Assembly: GCA_023362775.1 (NCBI GenBank)
Contig: JALMGJ010000029.1
Span: 5,987,268-6,051,267 of the forward strand
Length of the DNA: 64,000 nt
Direction of reading: 5' to 3'
DNA from: Charina bottae
Lineage: Eukaryota > Chordata > Lepidosauria > Squamata > Charinaidae
In this document: positions 33,735-44,861 of the stretch, piece by piece
Numbering within the stretch: the stretch's first letter is position 1
Layout: each line of letters begins with the position of its first letter
Notes under the pieces: model-generated
Told to the model about the DNA's origin: nothing
Databases searched by the model: none
What the model saw: the letters and a program-made list of their open reading frames with translations, nothing else
Made by a program: the position numbers and the translations under genes

Positions 33735-34195
33735 GTTGGCCAATATCAGGGTCAGACCTGGTTTGTACTTGGACCACCAGGGAATCTCAGGACTTGTAGG
33801 TTAGATTGAGAAGCTGGAAAAACATCTTAGAACAGGGGTGGGCAACGTCGGGCCCGCAGGCCATACAAGGCCCGCGGGGCTCCCACCCACAAACCCCACC
33901 CCTTCCACATGATTGGCTCCCGCCCATAAACCCCGCCCCCCAGTGCTTGTGATTGGCTCCCGCCCGCAAACTCCTGGCCCCGGTCCACGGAAATCCCAGA
34001 AACCCCGCACCCCGCACCCCACCCCAGTCCCCGGTTATAAATATCCAAATGGCCCTTGGCAGAAAAAAGGTTCCCCACCCCTGTCTTAGAAGAAGGCAAT
34101 GGCAAACCACACGCATATTGTTGCCAAGAAGTCTACTTTGTCATGGCCCTGAAATCACCAGGAACCAAGGTCAACTCAAGGCAGTCTTTACCTTT
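33735..34195 (+). repeat. 5S-derived SINE split by a hAT element
   Basis: The left part (to 33832) has 'cagacctggtttgtacttgg' and 'ggttagattgagaagctgga'. The right part (from 34084) has 'gaaggcaatggcaaaccaca' and the tail 'ggtcaactcaaggcagtctt'. Removing 33833-34091 restores the usual order of the family. Confidence 0.7.
33833..34083. mobile_element. Short hAT element (CAGGGGTGGGCAA family)
   Basis: Ends CAGGGGTGGGCAACG and ...GGTTCCCCACCCCTG. The perfect 8-bp duplication TCTTAGAA flanks it (33825-33832, 34084-34091). The interior carries 'gattggctcccgcccataaa' and 'gattggctcccgcccgcaaa', the same CCAAT/GC units seen in elements with other termini. Confidence 0.92.
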
Positions 34196-34207
34196 TACTT
34201 AGGATGT

Positions 34208-34552
34208 AAAATTTACTTAGGATGTGGTGGCTCAGCGGGCAAGACGCCAGGCTTGTCGATCGGAAGATCGCAAGTTCGGAGGTTCAAATCCCTAGCCCTG
34301 TGTGACGGAGTGAGCTCACGCACTCGCCCCAGCTCTTGCCAACCTAGCAATTCGAAAGCATGCACATGCAAGTAGATTAATAGGTACCACTTCGGTGGGT
34401 AGGTAACAGCGTTCCGCGCGCATCATGCGGCCACATGACCATGGAAGCGTCTTCGGACAATGCTGGCTCTTCAACTAACAAATGGAGATGAGCACCGGCC
34501 CCTAGAGTCAGACACGACTGCACAAATGTGCGGGGGGAACCTTTACCTTTAA
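34208..34552 (+). repeat. Sauria-type tRNA-derived SINE
   Basis: GGTGGCTCAGCGGGCAAGACG, B box GGAGGTTCAAATCC, body and tail AACCTTTACCTTTA. It lies directly behind the 5S-derived SINE. Confidence 0.9.
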
Positions 34553-35272
34553 ACTGTTTGCTTGCAGTGTGAATCCGGCTGCCCAGTCCAACAAAGCTGT
34601 TTTCAACGTTCACATTTCCTCTCTGCTGCAGAACAGTATTTCTTAAAGGAAATCCTATGGCCCTGTACATTTCTATTGGATGTATATCTAGGACGCTGCT
34701 TCTAATGGCAACGGGATAGCACAGAAACAAGTTTCAGAAAAAGGGCAGCTTTGTCATCCACAAGGAGCTGGAGGTGGGCCTCAGTTGAAATGGATTCCCC
34801 ACTTGCATGCCTGTGGGGGTGGGGGTGGGGGTGGCGGGTGAGTGGTTAATTTACGCAGTGCCATGGCTATACTGTGGGAACTCTCCACTTTTCTTTCTCC
34901 CAAGGTGTCTTTGAATGGGGGGTCTTGTATTACATTCATTAGTTCTGCCTCCAGTGCAAATTAATAACATGGGCTTTTTTTCTTATCGGCCTGAACTTAG
35001 GCCTTCTAGCACCACAAATCACAATCCAGTTGCTGCTCAGAGGGAGGAAGAAATGGAGGCAGAAGGAAGGGGGAGGGTTTCTAAAGAGTTAATGGAAAAT
35101 TCTCTGATTCAAATCTGATAACTCTCATGAACTCTCTACATTGCCTTAGGGAAGCTGTTTTTGGATGCAATGCTTTTCAAGAAGGGATTAAACTGGCCTC
35201 TCTTTACAGGGTCATGTTAGGAATTACTACTAGAACGCATTATGTGGTTTGAACCCTCTTAACCAGGATATA

Positions 35273-35273
<1 letters not shown>

Positions 35274-35309
<36 letters not shown>
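35274..35309. repeat. (GAT)n microsatellite
   Basis: Eleven to twelve GAT units. The poly-Met frame is an artefact. Confidence 0.95.
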
Positions 35310-35364
35310 ATTCATTCACTCACATACCTTACACATAGCATTTTGCTTTCAGGACTAGAGAGAT

Positions 35365-35465
35365 ATTTTTTTTTAAATTTATTGTGGTATTATACCCCGC
35401 CTATCCCCTCCCTAATGGAGGACTCTAGGCGGCTTACAAGCATATATATACATTAGTTATACAAT
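35365..35465 (-). repeat. L2/CR1-like LINE 3' tail
   Basis: 'accccgcctatcccctccct' and 'ggactctaggcggcttacaa' are the reverse complement of the common LINE tail. Confidence 0.6.
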
Positions 35466-35654
35466 CACCATTTTAACCGCGTGTGAGTGGAAGGGGTAAG
35501 GGTACCGACTCTTTCAGGCTCTGGACTACAAATCCCAGGATGCCTTGAGCCAGCTGCTGACGTCCTGTAGCTGTTACATCCGGGTCCGTCGTCACCGCCG
35601 CCATTCGATCTTCCTCCGATCCTTTCCTCCGGTGGTGCCGACTTCCCGACAGGA

Positions 35655-35838
35655 CGCCAGCAAATTAGCCCACTTAAGGTGGTACCCATTTATCTACTTG
35701 CAAAGCTTTCGAACTGTTGGGTTGACAGGAGCTGGGACTAGCAACGAGAGCTCACCTCGTTGCGCAGGGTTCGAACTGCAGACCTTCTGATCTGCAGCCT
35801 ACAGCTCAGCAGGTTAAACTGCTGAGCTACCGCGTTCC
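35655..35838 (-). repeat. tRNA-derived SINE, second subfamily
   Basis: Read in reverse: 'gcggtagctcagcagtttaa', 'ggtctgcagttcgaaccctg' (A- and B-box-like), 'cccagctcctgtcaacccaa' and 'gtagataaatgggtaccacc'. Same architecture as the Sauria-type SINE but a different head; the 3' end is truncated. Confidence 0.75.
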
Positions 35839-35943
35839 CCATATATTCCCATATATCTTGGAATGTAATGTACTTGGAATTTGAACAGCAGTTCAAGTTC
35901 AGTCATCAATGCTCACAAAGCACTTTGAATTTCATAATTCAAT

Positions 35944-35995
35944 GGAACGTCTGCAAGAAAACAACCAAGCTCAGAGAGCACCAAGGGCTCCACAG
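35944..35995 (+). mobile_element. Penelope arm fragment, 52 bp
   Basis: 'gaacgtctgcaagaaaacaa' then 'ccaagctcagagagcaccaa' matches the outer end of the right arm of the Penelope-like copy at 24475-24640. Confidence 0.65.
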
Positions 35996-36241
35996 TTTCA
36001 TAATTCAACACAAGCCCAAAAATGGCAACAGGCATTTCAGTACTTAAGTGAAGGAAAGGTGGTTTGCAAAAGGACATGGCTTAAGTGCTGGGTTTCCTGA
36101 GAAGCTCCTTGGGAACTAATCCCACGAAAAAGCTTAGGCTGTATTTTATTTCTAGTTTCGAAGGAAGACGGTGAAAATACGATGGCCTCATGTAAAGTCA
36201 TGAAGTTGTTCGTCTGTGCTTTTGCTTTGATAGTAGCTCCT

Positions 36242-36312
36242 CTGGGGCTATGTTTCTCAACCTCAGCAACTGGAAGGTGTGTGGGCTTCAACTCCCAGAA
36301 TTCCCCAGTCAG
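36242..36312. mobile_element. Half copy of palindromic MITE (GTTTCTCAACC family)
   Basis: 'atgtttctcaacctcagcaa' followed by 'cttcaactcccagaattccc'; only the left arm is kept. Confidence 0.7.
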
Positions 36313-36839
36313 CACGCTTTGTCAGTGTCACCTTCTTTAAGTAATTTTGAACAAGGAAGTCCAACCTCCCTCTCTGAATCTATTTTAACCTTTTTTTCCT
36401 TTCTGACTAACCATTTCTTTAAATAATAAAGTCTCAAGCCACACCTGAGGAGCTCTATCATGCTCTCCTCCTCTTGTACGTGGAAAATACATGCTTTCTT
36501 TAGCCTGTTCCTTCTTGAATTTTACTGTACACCCTGGGTGTACCTCATGAGTAAGACCTTGGAAATATGTCAGGCCGAAGAATCGTACTAATAAATAAAT
36601 AAATAAATAAGGAACACCCTGTTCGTGGGTGGGGAAGGGTGTGACAGACCAACTTTGGAGATTAACTGCAGTTAACTAGGAGCAAAGACTTGAGGTAGAG
36701 CTTTATTTTAATCTGCTGGCTTTGGTGCAGCAGGAAGGTCCAAGAGCACAGAGTAACTTTGTTCATCTTTGCGAAGGGCAGGTTTAGTACAGTCATTACG
36801 TCTTATGAATTGAGGTGTGTCCTTCATTTTAAGGGCATG

Positions 36840-37004
36840 CAGGGGCATCCGTGGGAGGGTCAAAAAGGCAAGATGGCAGCTGCAACACAGGCAACTTTTT
36901 AATGTGTTTTGAGTGTGCAATAGATGTGAAAAAAGGGCAAGCCTTCAACTGTATGGTCACAGCCATTATTGTGACTTTTTTTGACCCTCCCTGCAGACTT
37001 CCCC
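36840..37004. mobile_element. MITE of the TCAAAAAAGTCAAGAT family
   Basis: The left arm 'ggggcatccgtgggagggtc' continues with AAAAAGGCAAGATGG; the right arm is 'gtgacttttttgaccctccc' and 'tgcagacttcccc'. A clear inverted-repeat pair. Confidence 0.7.
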
Positions 37005-38010
37005 AAAGGGATATGCTATTGCAGTTGTCTAAATTTAGATTTCGTGTTTTATGCCCATTTTTCCCCCTTACCAAGACTTGAAACAAGAGTTTAAATAAGA
37101 AAGACCAGCAAGGGCAATCAAAGTGCTAAGCGGACGTTCTCTTCCTGAATTAACTGGAAAATGTTCACTCCAGTCATGCGAGGAATGAATGAGAAAAGAA
37201 ATTTTAAAAAATTCAATTATACTTTAAAGAAAGACCTATGTATACAAAAACAATTTACCTTTAATTGTGAGGTAATAAATAATAGATAATGCACCAGAGG
37301 ATTTTGTGATGGGAATCGTAAGAATGGGACTTTGGGCATTAGATGCCCAAGTTGCCCAGATATCACAGAAAGGAGGAAAACATGGAGGTACCACTGGTTT
37401 TCATTGGCTAAACTGAACACTGGTCACTGCTTTGAAATGCTTTGGGAAGAAGAGAAAAAGAACAGAGGTGGAAAAGCTGGGAGTTGTGAAATGTGTATGT
37501 ACAGTAAGTGGGAGAAGACACTTGATGGAATGTAGTGATCCAAGCCCCACCCACCTTGAAGGTGCATGGAATGTTGTGTGTACAAAAGGGGTGGGGCTTT
37601 CATTGGGACATGCCATCCACCCTCTTGCCAATGTGAACATCCACCCTCCCCTTGTGGACGTCTCTAAAAAGCAACAATGGCAACAGAATGGTGCAAGCAT
37701 CATGAAGTCACTGCAGTGAATTACGACTTGTGTCCCCGTGCCTGATGCAAGCATATCAGTCACGTCATTGGCTTCATGCCACCTGCCTTGCCCCCCTCCC
37801 TGATACACATGTCTCCCCTCCATTAATCTTTGAAGTTAAGATGGACCAGGCTACCCTTCAGACAGGGAACAATTTTGTATGGAAGACAGTATTCTAAAAA
37901 ATAGAATGCATAACTGCCTTACTCAGATATTACATGATAGATGCAAACATATTTTGTGGGATTTAAGGTATGTGTTGGCTTCTGCTGAGGTGTCCAGTCG
38001 TAGTATAGAA

Positions 38011-38145
38011 CAGCGTTTCTCAACCTTGGCATCTTGAAGATGTGTGGACTTCAACTCCCAGAATTCCCCAGCCAGCCATGCTGGCTGGGGAATTCTGGGA
38101 GTTGAAGTCCACACATCTTCAAGTTGCCAAAGTTGAGAAACACTG
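38011..38145. mobile_element. Palindromic hAT-type MITE (CAGYGTTTCTCAACC family)
   Basis: The two arms are near-complete inverted copies meeting at about 38080 ('ccagccatgctggctgg'), so the whole 135 bases can fold into one hairpin. Ends CAGCGTTTCTCAACC and GTTGAGAAACACTG. Target duplication unclear (GTATAGAA and GTATTGTC). Confidence 0.85.
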
Positions 38146-40092
38146 GTATTGTCTGTTGTCTATAGTAAATAATGAATGGTCTTCATATAATTTGACCAGC
38201 TGTCTAAGAGCTGTCAATGGAGTATACTTCCTTGGACAGAACCTGAATCTTAAATCAGAGTTTCTGTAGCTTGTCATACTTTTATGGACAGATTTACTAG
38301 CTGCCAGGAGAATGATCTAAACCATTTTGAGACATGCTAAATACAACCTCCAAAGGGAGAAAAATAGCCAAGTCATCAGCTGCAAGTCATCTTCTCAGCT
38401 GTGATGATAATTCCATCCAAACTCGTGGAACAGGATCCAAGTCCATAGGCTACAATCCCTGTATAGTTCATAAATAATAAGATACTCATAATCTGTTAAT
38501 CATCATGGCTACCCCTGGCTTTCTCTGTTATCGTAGGTGGTTATCTTAGAAGTGATTGCTGGACTTGAAAGCGGGATGTGGAAAGGATTTTTGCACTTAC
38601 CTCCTGCTTCTGTTGGCCACTGTGGGAATAGAACACTGGACTAGATAGACTCAGTTTTGCTCTTCATGTACTCTTGGTTTAGTTAATTCCTAATTTTGTA
38701 CACCCGCATTCCATATTTGTGGATCTATTTGATACAAAGGGACTTTCAGTTCTACCTATTAATGGATAGCAAGTATCCTGTCTTTGTGAATTTTTGTAAT
38801 TAAAGAAAACAGAAGTGGTTGGAAAACACTAAAGAGATGCAAATAGGATTGTGTAGACCACTGGTAAATTTATAAAAGTGAATCTGGGAGATTGTTTAAT
38901 TAACATCTCATCTGGAAATGTCTTTTTGATTTAACTTGATCTCTACCTTTATTTTGTCTACATATTTTATTGGGGCTGAACTGAGCTATCCTTCACTAGA
39001 TGCTTGCTTAGAGCAAAGGTGTCTGAAATGGAAGATTTTAAATGGTGTATGCACACCCACTGGGTAACATAAGAAAACACCCATTGTAATAATTGCATAG
39101 CATAAGCCTCATTGAAATGAACTGGAGTTGGATGACTTAGCTTTTGACAGGCAGAACTTCCTGTAGAGGAACGCAGAGGTAACGTTGACAAAGGAATGCA
39201 AGAACTGTTGGCTGAACCATTAAGAGATAATAAAAGAGAAAGTCAGCAACAACTCGGTCCTAGGACACAAGGGAGTGTGAGAAAGAGACTCAAGAAAACT
39301 CTGCCTTGCTTCTCTTTGGTATGAAAGGGGATGGAGGGAAATGTCTGGCAAGCTTTCAAGATTTTGTTATTATGCCACACAATAATGAAGTAGAGCTTTA
39401 CTAGACCTTGCAATGTCTATTTTCTGACCTGACCTATCCTGAAGGGCTGACACTTCCGGGCAGACTTTTTTTGGGGGCTATGTCTATCCTTTTCCTTGCT
39501 CTCCATCTGATATCACTGTTGGAGATCATGGCAAATCCAGCATGCCTCATCAGCATATGGGTGGCTGCTCTAGGATGCAAGCTCTCCATGCTTTTGAGGA
39601 AGTTGTTTGTGGCCACTCCCACTTTCTCTTTCTTCTCTCTCTCTCCTCCTTGGACCGGGAGCAAGCACATGGCTGTGTGCTGCTCCATTCTAGGCCATGG
39701 ATGGCCCTAGGAGATTTTTCCCCCTTTCTACACGCATCTCTTGCAGCAAGCAGGGCAAGAGGTATTAAGTTTAGGGAACAGGAAGAAGAAATGGAACATC
39801 ATTTTATCTACCAAAAATGCTGTACCTGCAATGAATAAACGTAAGGACTCTTTTGTACTTACTTTTCATACCTGCCATGTCTAAGCGCGTGTTTCTTTAT
39901 GCTTGGGTGGGCTAAAGGTGTAAGGTTAACCTGGATCTCTCTAATATGCTCATGGGCTCTGTTTTTAAACAATATTCTTTTTCTGTACACGAACTTAGCA
40001 GCTCTGCTCCATTTCAGTAGTTCTTCTCCATTCAGTAGTTCTAACAGACTGCTGAATGGGCTTCAATCACTATCTTGGCCTTTCTCTTTGCT

Positions 40093-40280
40093 AAAAGGTA
40101 AAAACTGAGCTGAGCTAAGCTAACATTTTCTTGGCAAATAAAATGGAATGGATTTGCCATTGCCTTGTTCCTGGATATTTTTTGACTTCCCACTCTAGCC
40201 TATGGACCTGGTGATTTCCCATCCAATGATAATCATGCTTGACCCTGCTTAGCTTCTGAGATCAGCCAGCTTCAGCTAGA
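40093..40280 (-). repeat. 5S-derived SINE, inverted
   Basis: 'tgaccctgcttagcttctga' is the reverse complement of the 5S phrase TCGGAAGCTAAGCAGGGTC. Upstream, 'atttgccattgccttgttcc' and 'aaaaggtaaaaactgagctg' match the reversed body and tail of this SINE. Confidence 0.7.
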
Positions 40281-40801
40281 TGTTCTCAACTTCTGAGACT
40301 GATTCTTCACTGTAGTATTAAATAAAATCATACTTAAAGGCTGACTTGCATTCCATTTTCTTTCTTTAATAACTCAGTGAAAAATAGAAATCCAACAGAA
40401 CTTTCCATCCTAATGCCTGGACATTCTTGTTCTCCTGAATTTCTACATTTCATGTACTGTGGCTATTATTGGAAACCCATGCGAAAGAAAGATGGTAAAC
40501 CATAGGAAACCTTCAGGATGATAAAATACAGCCAGTGCAGTTCCAAAAATAGCACAGAATATGTTTAAGAGAAACAGGAGAAAATCTGTGTCTTATGTAC
40601 CTTCTCTGTAGTATTGTTCATTCAAACATTTTCTATGCCAGAAATCTTTGGTGGGAACCTAAACTAGATAAATTAATGAAATATGTCCATTGTTTTCATG
40701 TTACTGTAAACTAACTTTGGAGACTTTATTGTAGTTTATTAAATAAATAGATGCATTCATTTTCTTGATTCCCATTCACCCTACCCCTCTTTTCTCATAA
40801 G

Positions 40802-40858
40802 GAGCTCATTGAAGTTGACAGTGAAGTTGTGTTTGAGTTGGCTGCATACATCCTGCAG
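40802..40858 (+). CDS. FRMD4A: FRMD4A exon d (F2 lobe)
   Basis: A 57-base exon of exactly 19 codons (ELIEVDSEVVFELAAYILQ), phase 0 at both ends, with acceptor CATAAG ending at 40801 and donor GTAAGC at 40859. It encodes the first F2 helix. Because its length is a multiple of three and both borders are phase 0, skipping would keep the frame but delete a core helix. It is the acceptor partner of the GC-AG intron. Confidence 0.94.
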
Positions 40859-42849
40859 GTAAGCTGTGCTGATTTTGTAGTTTATGTTTCAAGGTTTTCC
40901 AAGGATGATATATTATTATTATTTCATTTTATGCTGCTGCTAAGATCTCCATTATAAAATAAAATCCAGGGAGATATTCATTCCTTCCATTGGCTTTCAT
41001 AGATGTATATTTTGTTCTACCAAGTTAATAATCAACCCCATGATATAATTAGCAGGAAAGAAGATCGTTAGCCCCAAGGGTACCATAAAATAACTGGTTT
41101 TTTCCCCTTCCATTATAGTGCTGGTTAATTGATTGCCAATTAACTGGAATTAACAAACACAATTGTAAATTCTACTCTAGACATCCACAAACATTTCCTC
41201 TGAGCATAGCAATCAATTAATTTAAAATACATCAACAGTACTTAAGTCTACTCCATAGCATAACTGCTGAAGCAGTGAAGACAAGGGTGAAAGAAGGAAG
41301 GACTTCTACATCATTCTGCATTAAAACTTGATATTTTATTTCCTGACCATTCCTGATTAGGAAGTGTTAGTAACTTTAGCACCAAAGGTATTGCCAGAGT
41401 GTGAAATTAAACCATTTTTCATTAAACTGATTATACTAAAAACATCATTTGATTACTAAATATATGAATTAATGTAACTCATTAAATTATGGATAAAATC
41501 CTTGGATGAAATAGACTTGGACTACTGGTGACTCAGAGACATGCTCAACCCAGCCAGCCTTGATTTGATTTCTGGTAATCAGAAATTTTTAGCAATCTAA
41601 TAGATCTACTTCAAAACTGTTGTTTTCGAAGTAGAAAATCAACCTATTATTGATTAAATATCAATACCCTTGTTTGTGTAATATTCTGGACTGACCTGCC
41701 CATGTATTCTTAATGCAGGGCTTTCCAAAGTGCCGCCGCTGGCGACACACCAGCAGTGGCGGCGGCAGTGTGCGCGCGCACGGCGGTGGCACGGGGGGGG
41801 TGCGCACGGTGGCGGCACGGGGGGGTGCGGCGGCACGTGCGCACACGCATGGCAGCAGCACGGGGGGCGTGCGGCGGGGGGCGTGTGCATGTCGGCGGCA
41901 GCGGCGGCGGCAGCCTCCGCTAAAATGCGGAAGCACTGATACCGCGCCGCTGCCGCCGCCGCCATGCACACGCGTGCCGCCGCTTCCGGGTGCTGTGGCG
42001 ACACACCACGCTGTGTGTGGCGACACACTTTTGTGTCGCGACACACAGTTTGGAAAGCTCTGTCTTAATGGTTAACAGAACTCCTCTTTAAGATAGTTTG
42101 AGCCTAAGTGAAAGACTCCATTTTGTAACATGCTTTACCGAATCACAGTTTTTAAGATTTAGCTCTGCAGGTCATTCTACGGAAGCTGTATTGTCATTTC
42201 TGAAAAGGCTGTGCAACATTTCAGTCTCTGAAAAGTGCTTGGAGCCCCAACATAGAACATTTTCCTACACCTTGAAACAACCTCACCTTTTTCCAGGATC
42301 ATATGGCTGCGCAACAGCTGCAGTGTTATCAAATCTTCTTTGCAGTTTTTAATCAATTCCCATTATTGGTGAGAAGGCTAATTAATAGATTTGCAAGTCT
42401 ATGTTTAATTATTTTAGGTCCTCCCTGCCAAGATTTTATGGGGTTGTTAAATGATACAATAGAAATCTCATACCCTTCCCTGAAGTATGGCCCCTTTATT
42501 TAAAAAAAGAATAGAATGCAGTGGGGAATCAACAGGTCACGTAAACAACGTATCTGCAAGTTGGTAGATATGGAGTGGTATTCCAGCCCCCTACACTCTG
42601 TAAGACTTAAATTAATCATTCCTATTGGTTTCAATGGGGCTACTCTAAGTAGGACTAAATCTGGACCCAACTCTTAAGGTGATGCCATGTCTTGAACTTG
42701 AGGTCATTTTCCAATAGAGTTTTAAAACATTTTACGATGCTTCAAGACAAAAATATGTATTTTCTTCATATTTCTTTGGGTTATTGTAAGTAATCATTAC
42801 ATTCTCTGCACCCCTCCCTTTTTTTCTGTATTTCTTTGTAATTTTACAG
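40859..42849 (+). other. FRMD4A: FRMD4A intron d-e
   Basis: GT-AG intron of about 2 kb. Its one clear repeat is the GC-rich hAT element at 41716-42062. The rest (40859-41707, 42071-42849) is AT-rich with no pattern I recognise. Confidence 0.75.
41716..42062. mobile_element. Short hAT element, GC-rich (CAGGGCTTTCCAAA family), 347 bp
   Basis: Ends CAGGGCTTTCCAAAGTGCCG and ...AGTTTGGAAAGCTCTG with the perfect 8-bp duplication TCTTAATG (41708-41715, 42063-42070). Very close to the copy at 7755-8020 but with a longer GGCGGC/GGGGGG interior. The Ala/Pro/Arg/His-rich ORFs in it are artefacts. Confidence 0.93.
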
Positions 42850-42872
42850 GAAGCAAAAGGGGATTTTTCGAG
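42850..42872 (+). CDS. FRMD4A: FRMD4A exon e, 23-nt micro-exon
   Basis: A 23-base exon reading EAKGDFS plus two bases (AG) of a serine codon that the next exon completes with C. The acceptor is TTTTACAG ending at 42849 after a T-rich tract; the donor is GTGAGT at 42873. The residues join ...AAYILQ to SNETVR..., the expected order in FRMD4-type FERM domains (EAKGD before the F2 loop). It is far too short to stand out as an ORF and was found from the frame gap between exons d and f. Confidence 0.92.
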
Positions 42873-43373
42873 GTGAGTTTTGCATGAATATTTTTCACGG
42901 ACATACTTTTTTAGAAAATGTGATTGCTATTCGGTTAGAAAATGTGTCATTTTCTAACACACTTGCTCTCACAGGGCATTCTTGGTGTGGGGGGTGCTCA
43001 AAATCGGTGAATATGGGAAATGTCATGGATTGGGTCCAGGTTCTCTTCAGGATTGTCTTCTCCAAACAGAATCTGCCCGTCCTCTATGTTTGGGCTGGGA
43101 AGGGATGATTGGACCCCTAATTTCTCAGAAAAGGGGAGGGGGGAGAAGTCCAAAATAAGGCCTTATTTGCTGGCAGATCCATCACTATAGAACAGCCTGC
43201 CTTTCCATCTCTGGATGGTCCTCACGCTGTTAGCATTTAGGAAGGTGGCAAAGACAGTTTGAGACGTAGGTGATACCCTGTTCGGCTGTTCCTTTTTTTT
43301 TTTTTTAGTTTTCTTCTTAAATTTATTGGTATTTTAGAGTAATATTTAATTCATATTAGGGGTGATTATGAGG

Positions 43374-43703
43374 GGCGTGGTGGCTCAGCAGGTAAGACGC
43401 CAGGCTTGTTGATCAGAAGATCGCAAGTTCGGAGGTTCGAATCCCTAGCCCCGCGTGACGGAGTGAGCTCCCGCACTCGCCCCAGCTCTTGCCAACCTAG
43501 CAATTCGAAAGCATGCAAATGCAAGTAGATTAATAGGTACCACTTCGGTGGGAAGGTAACAGCGTTCCGCGTGCGTCATGCCGGCCACATGACCCTGGAA
43601 GCGTCTTCGGACAACGCTGGCTCTTCGGCTAACAAACGGAGATGAGCACTGGCCCCTAGAGTCGGACACGACTGCACAAACGTGCGGGGGGAACCTTTAC
43701 CTT
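43374..43703 (+). repeat. Sauria-type tRNA-derived SINE, full length
   Basis: GGCGTGGTGGCTCAGCAGG head, GGAGGTTCGAATCCC B box, body, and tail AACCTTTACCTT. The 8-base duplication TTATGAGG flanks it (43366-43373, 43704-43711). Confidence 0.93.
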
Positions 43704-43729
43704 TTATGAGGTGGTTTGCATTGATTGTT

Positions 43730-43818
43730 TGTGGATTATATTTTTTATAAACTAAGGGAGCTATGCAAATTCTTGTGGATGGGGGTTGGATATAAATAAT
43801 GCAATAAATAAATAAAAC
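43730..43818 (+). repeat. L2/CR1-like LINE 3' tail
   Basis: 'agggagctatgcaaattc' then 'gggggttggatataaataat' and (AAAT)n; diverged. Confidence 0.4.
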
Positions 43819-44861
43819 AGTACAATAGTCTGTTCCCCTAGAGCAGAAAGATATTTCAAAAGAAATGACTCATCTCACCAGGCATGGTAATTCAGTCTAC
43901 TGATACAGTTGTTTCAAAATCACTTCCAAACAGGGACTATTTTAGGCTTAAAGTTATTTTTGTCGTTTGGAGTTAAAAACAAATTACAAGAAGAGAATGA
44001 GTGTGCAGCTGAAATGAGTGTGCTAATCATTCACCCCTGGCTCAATTCGTCCACGGAAAAGCTGGCACTTGTTCAGTTAAATAATAAGGACTTTGAATTT
44101 AGTTGGAAAAAAGGAAAGGGCAAAATGAACTATCATGAGGATGTAAGGCATGCTCCAGTGTAGGATGTGCAGAGTTCCCTGACGCATCAGTTTTGAAACC
44201 TTACGCCGCTTGTGAAATCCTGACATGTCAACAAGCCTCTTCTTGTTTTCATTTCCCAACACATAACCTTTTAGCTTTGCTTAGTCATTAATAAGAGTGT
44301 TTGATTGAAAGGCCACAAGAAATAATTCATTAACGTTGCCTGCAAATTTGATTTATGGCAGCCACAGGATTATTGCTGATCTGTCTGTTTTTGAGCAAGG
44401 CTAATAGCACTGCTCAAGACAATTAATTTCTGGCTCAGCTGCATATATACAAACCTGCAGTGAAACTACTCAAGAAAAAAAAAAGAGATAGTAATGCCAT
44501 GGAGCTTGGAGGCAATCCATTTCCCATTTAGCAGGAACTCCTTCCTTCCCACACCTCCCACCTCCCACCTCCTGGGTTTCAGGTCTTTCAAGGGGAAAGG
44601 TGGCTTGACAGCTCTGCAGTTGCCTTCATAGGAACTGCTGGGATTTTTTTTTTTTTTTTTTTGCAACCACCAGACCAATGCATACAAGGTGGAGTGAAGG
44701 CAATGCAGATGAGAAGGGGGTGGGAGGAATTATTTCCTTTTTGCATGGAGTGGGAGTGAAGGATGTTTGTTTACTGCAGTTCCTACAGCAGTATGAAGAA
44801 AAGTAGTGATTTGTGATCTTTGTTTTCAGTACTGTGAGGCTGGCAGTGCAAAAAACCATTT

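Larger units (their letters stand above)
29856..40801 (+). other. FRMD4A: FRMD4A intron c-d, GC-AG type
   Basis: Starts GCAAGT and ends CATAAG, so it belongs to the minor GC-AG class of U2 introns. It carries a 207-bp Penelope tail insertion (30258-30464), (GATTT)n, three Sauria-type SINEs or fragments, a 5S SINE with a nested hAT, and palindromic MITEs. Nothing was recognised in 30475-31520, 31615-32120, 32465-33450, 34560-35270, 36320-36830, 37010-38000 or 38150-40090. Confidence 0.8.

Noticed and set aside
41654..42075. Ala/Pro/Arg/His-rich ORFs on both strands
   Set aside because: Caused by GGC/GCC-rich sequence within the hAT element 41716-42062.
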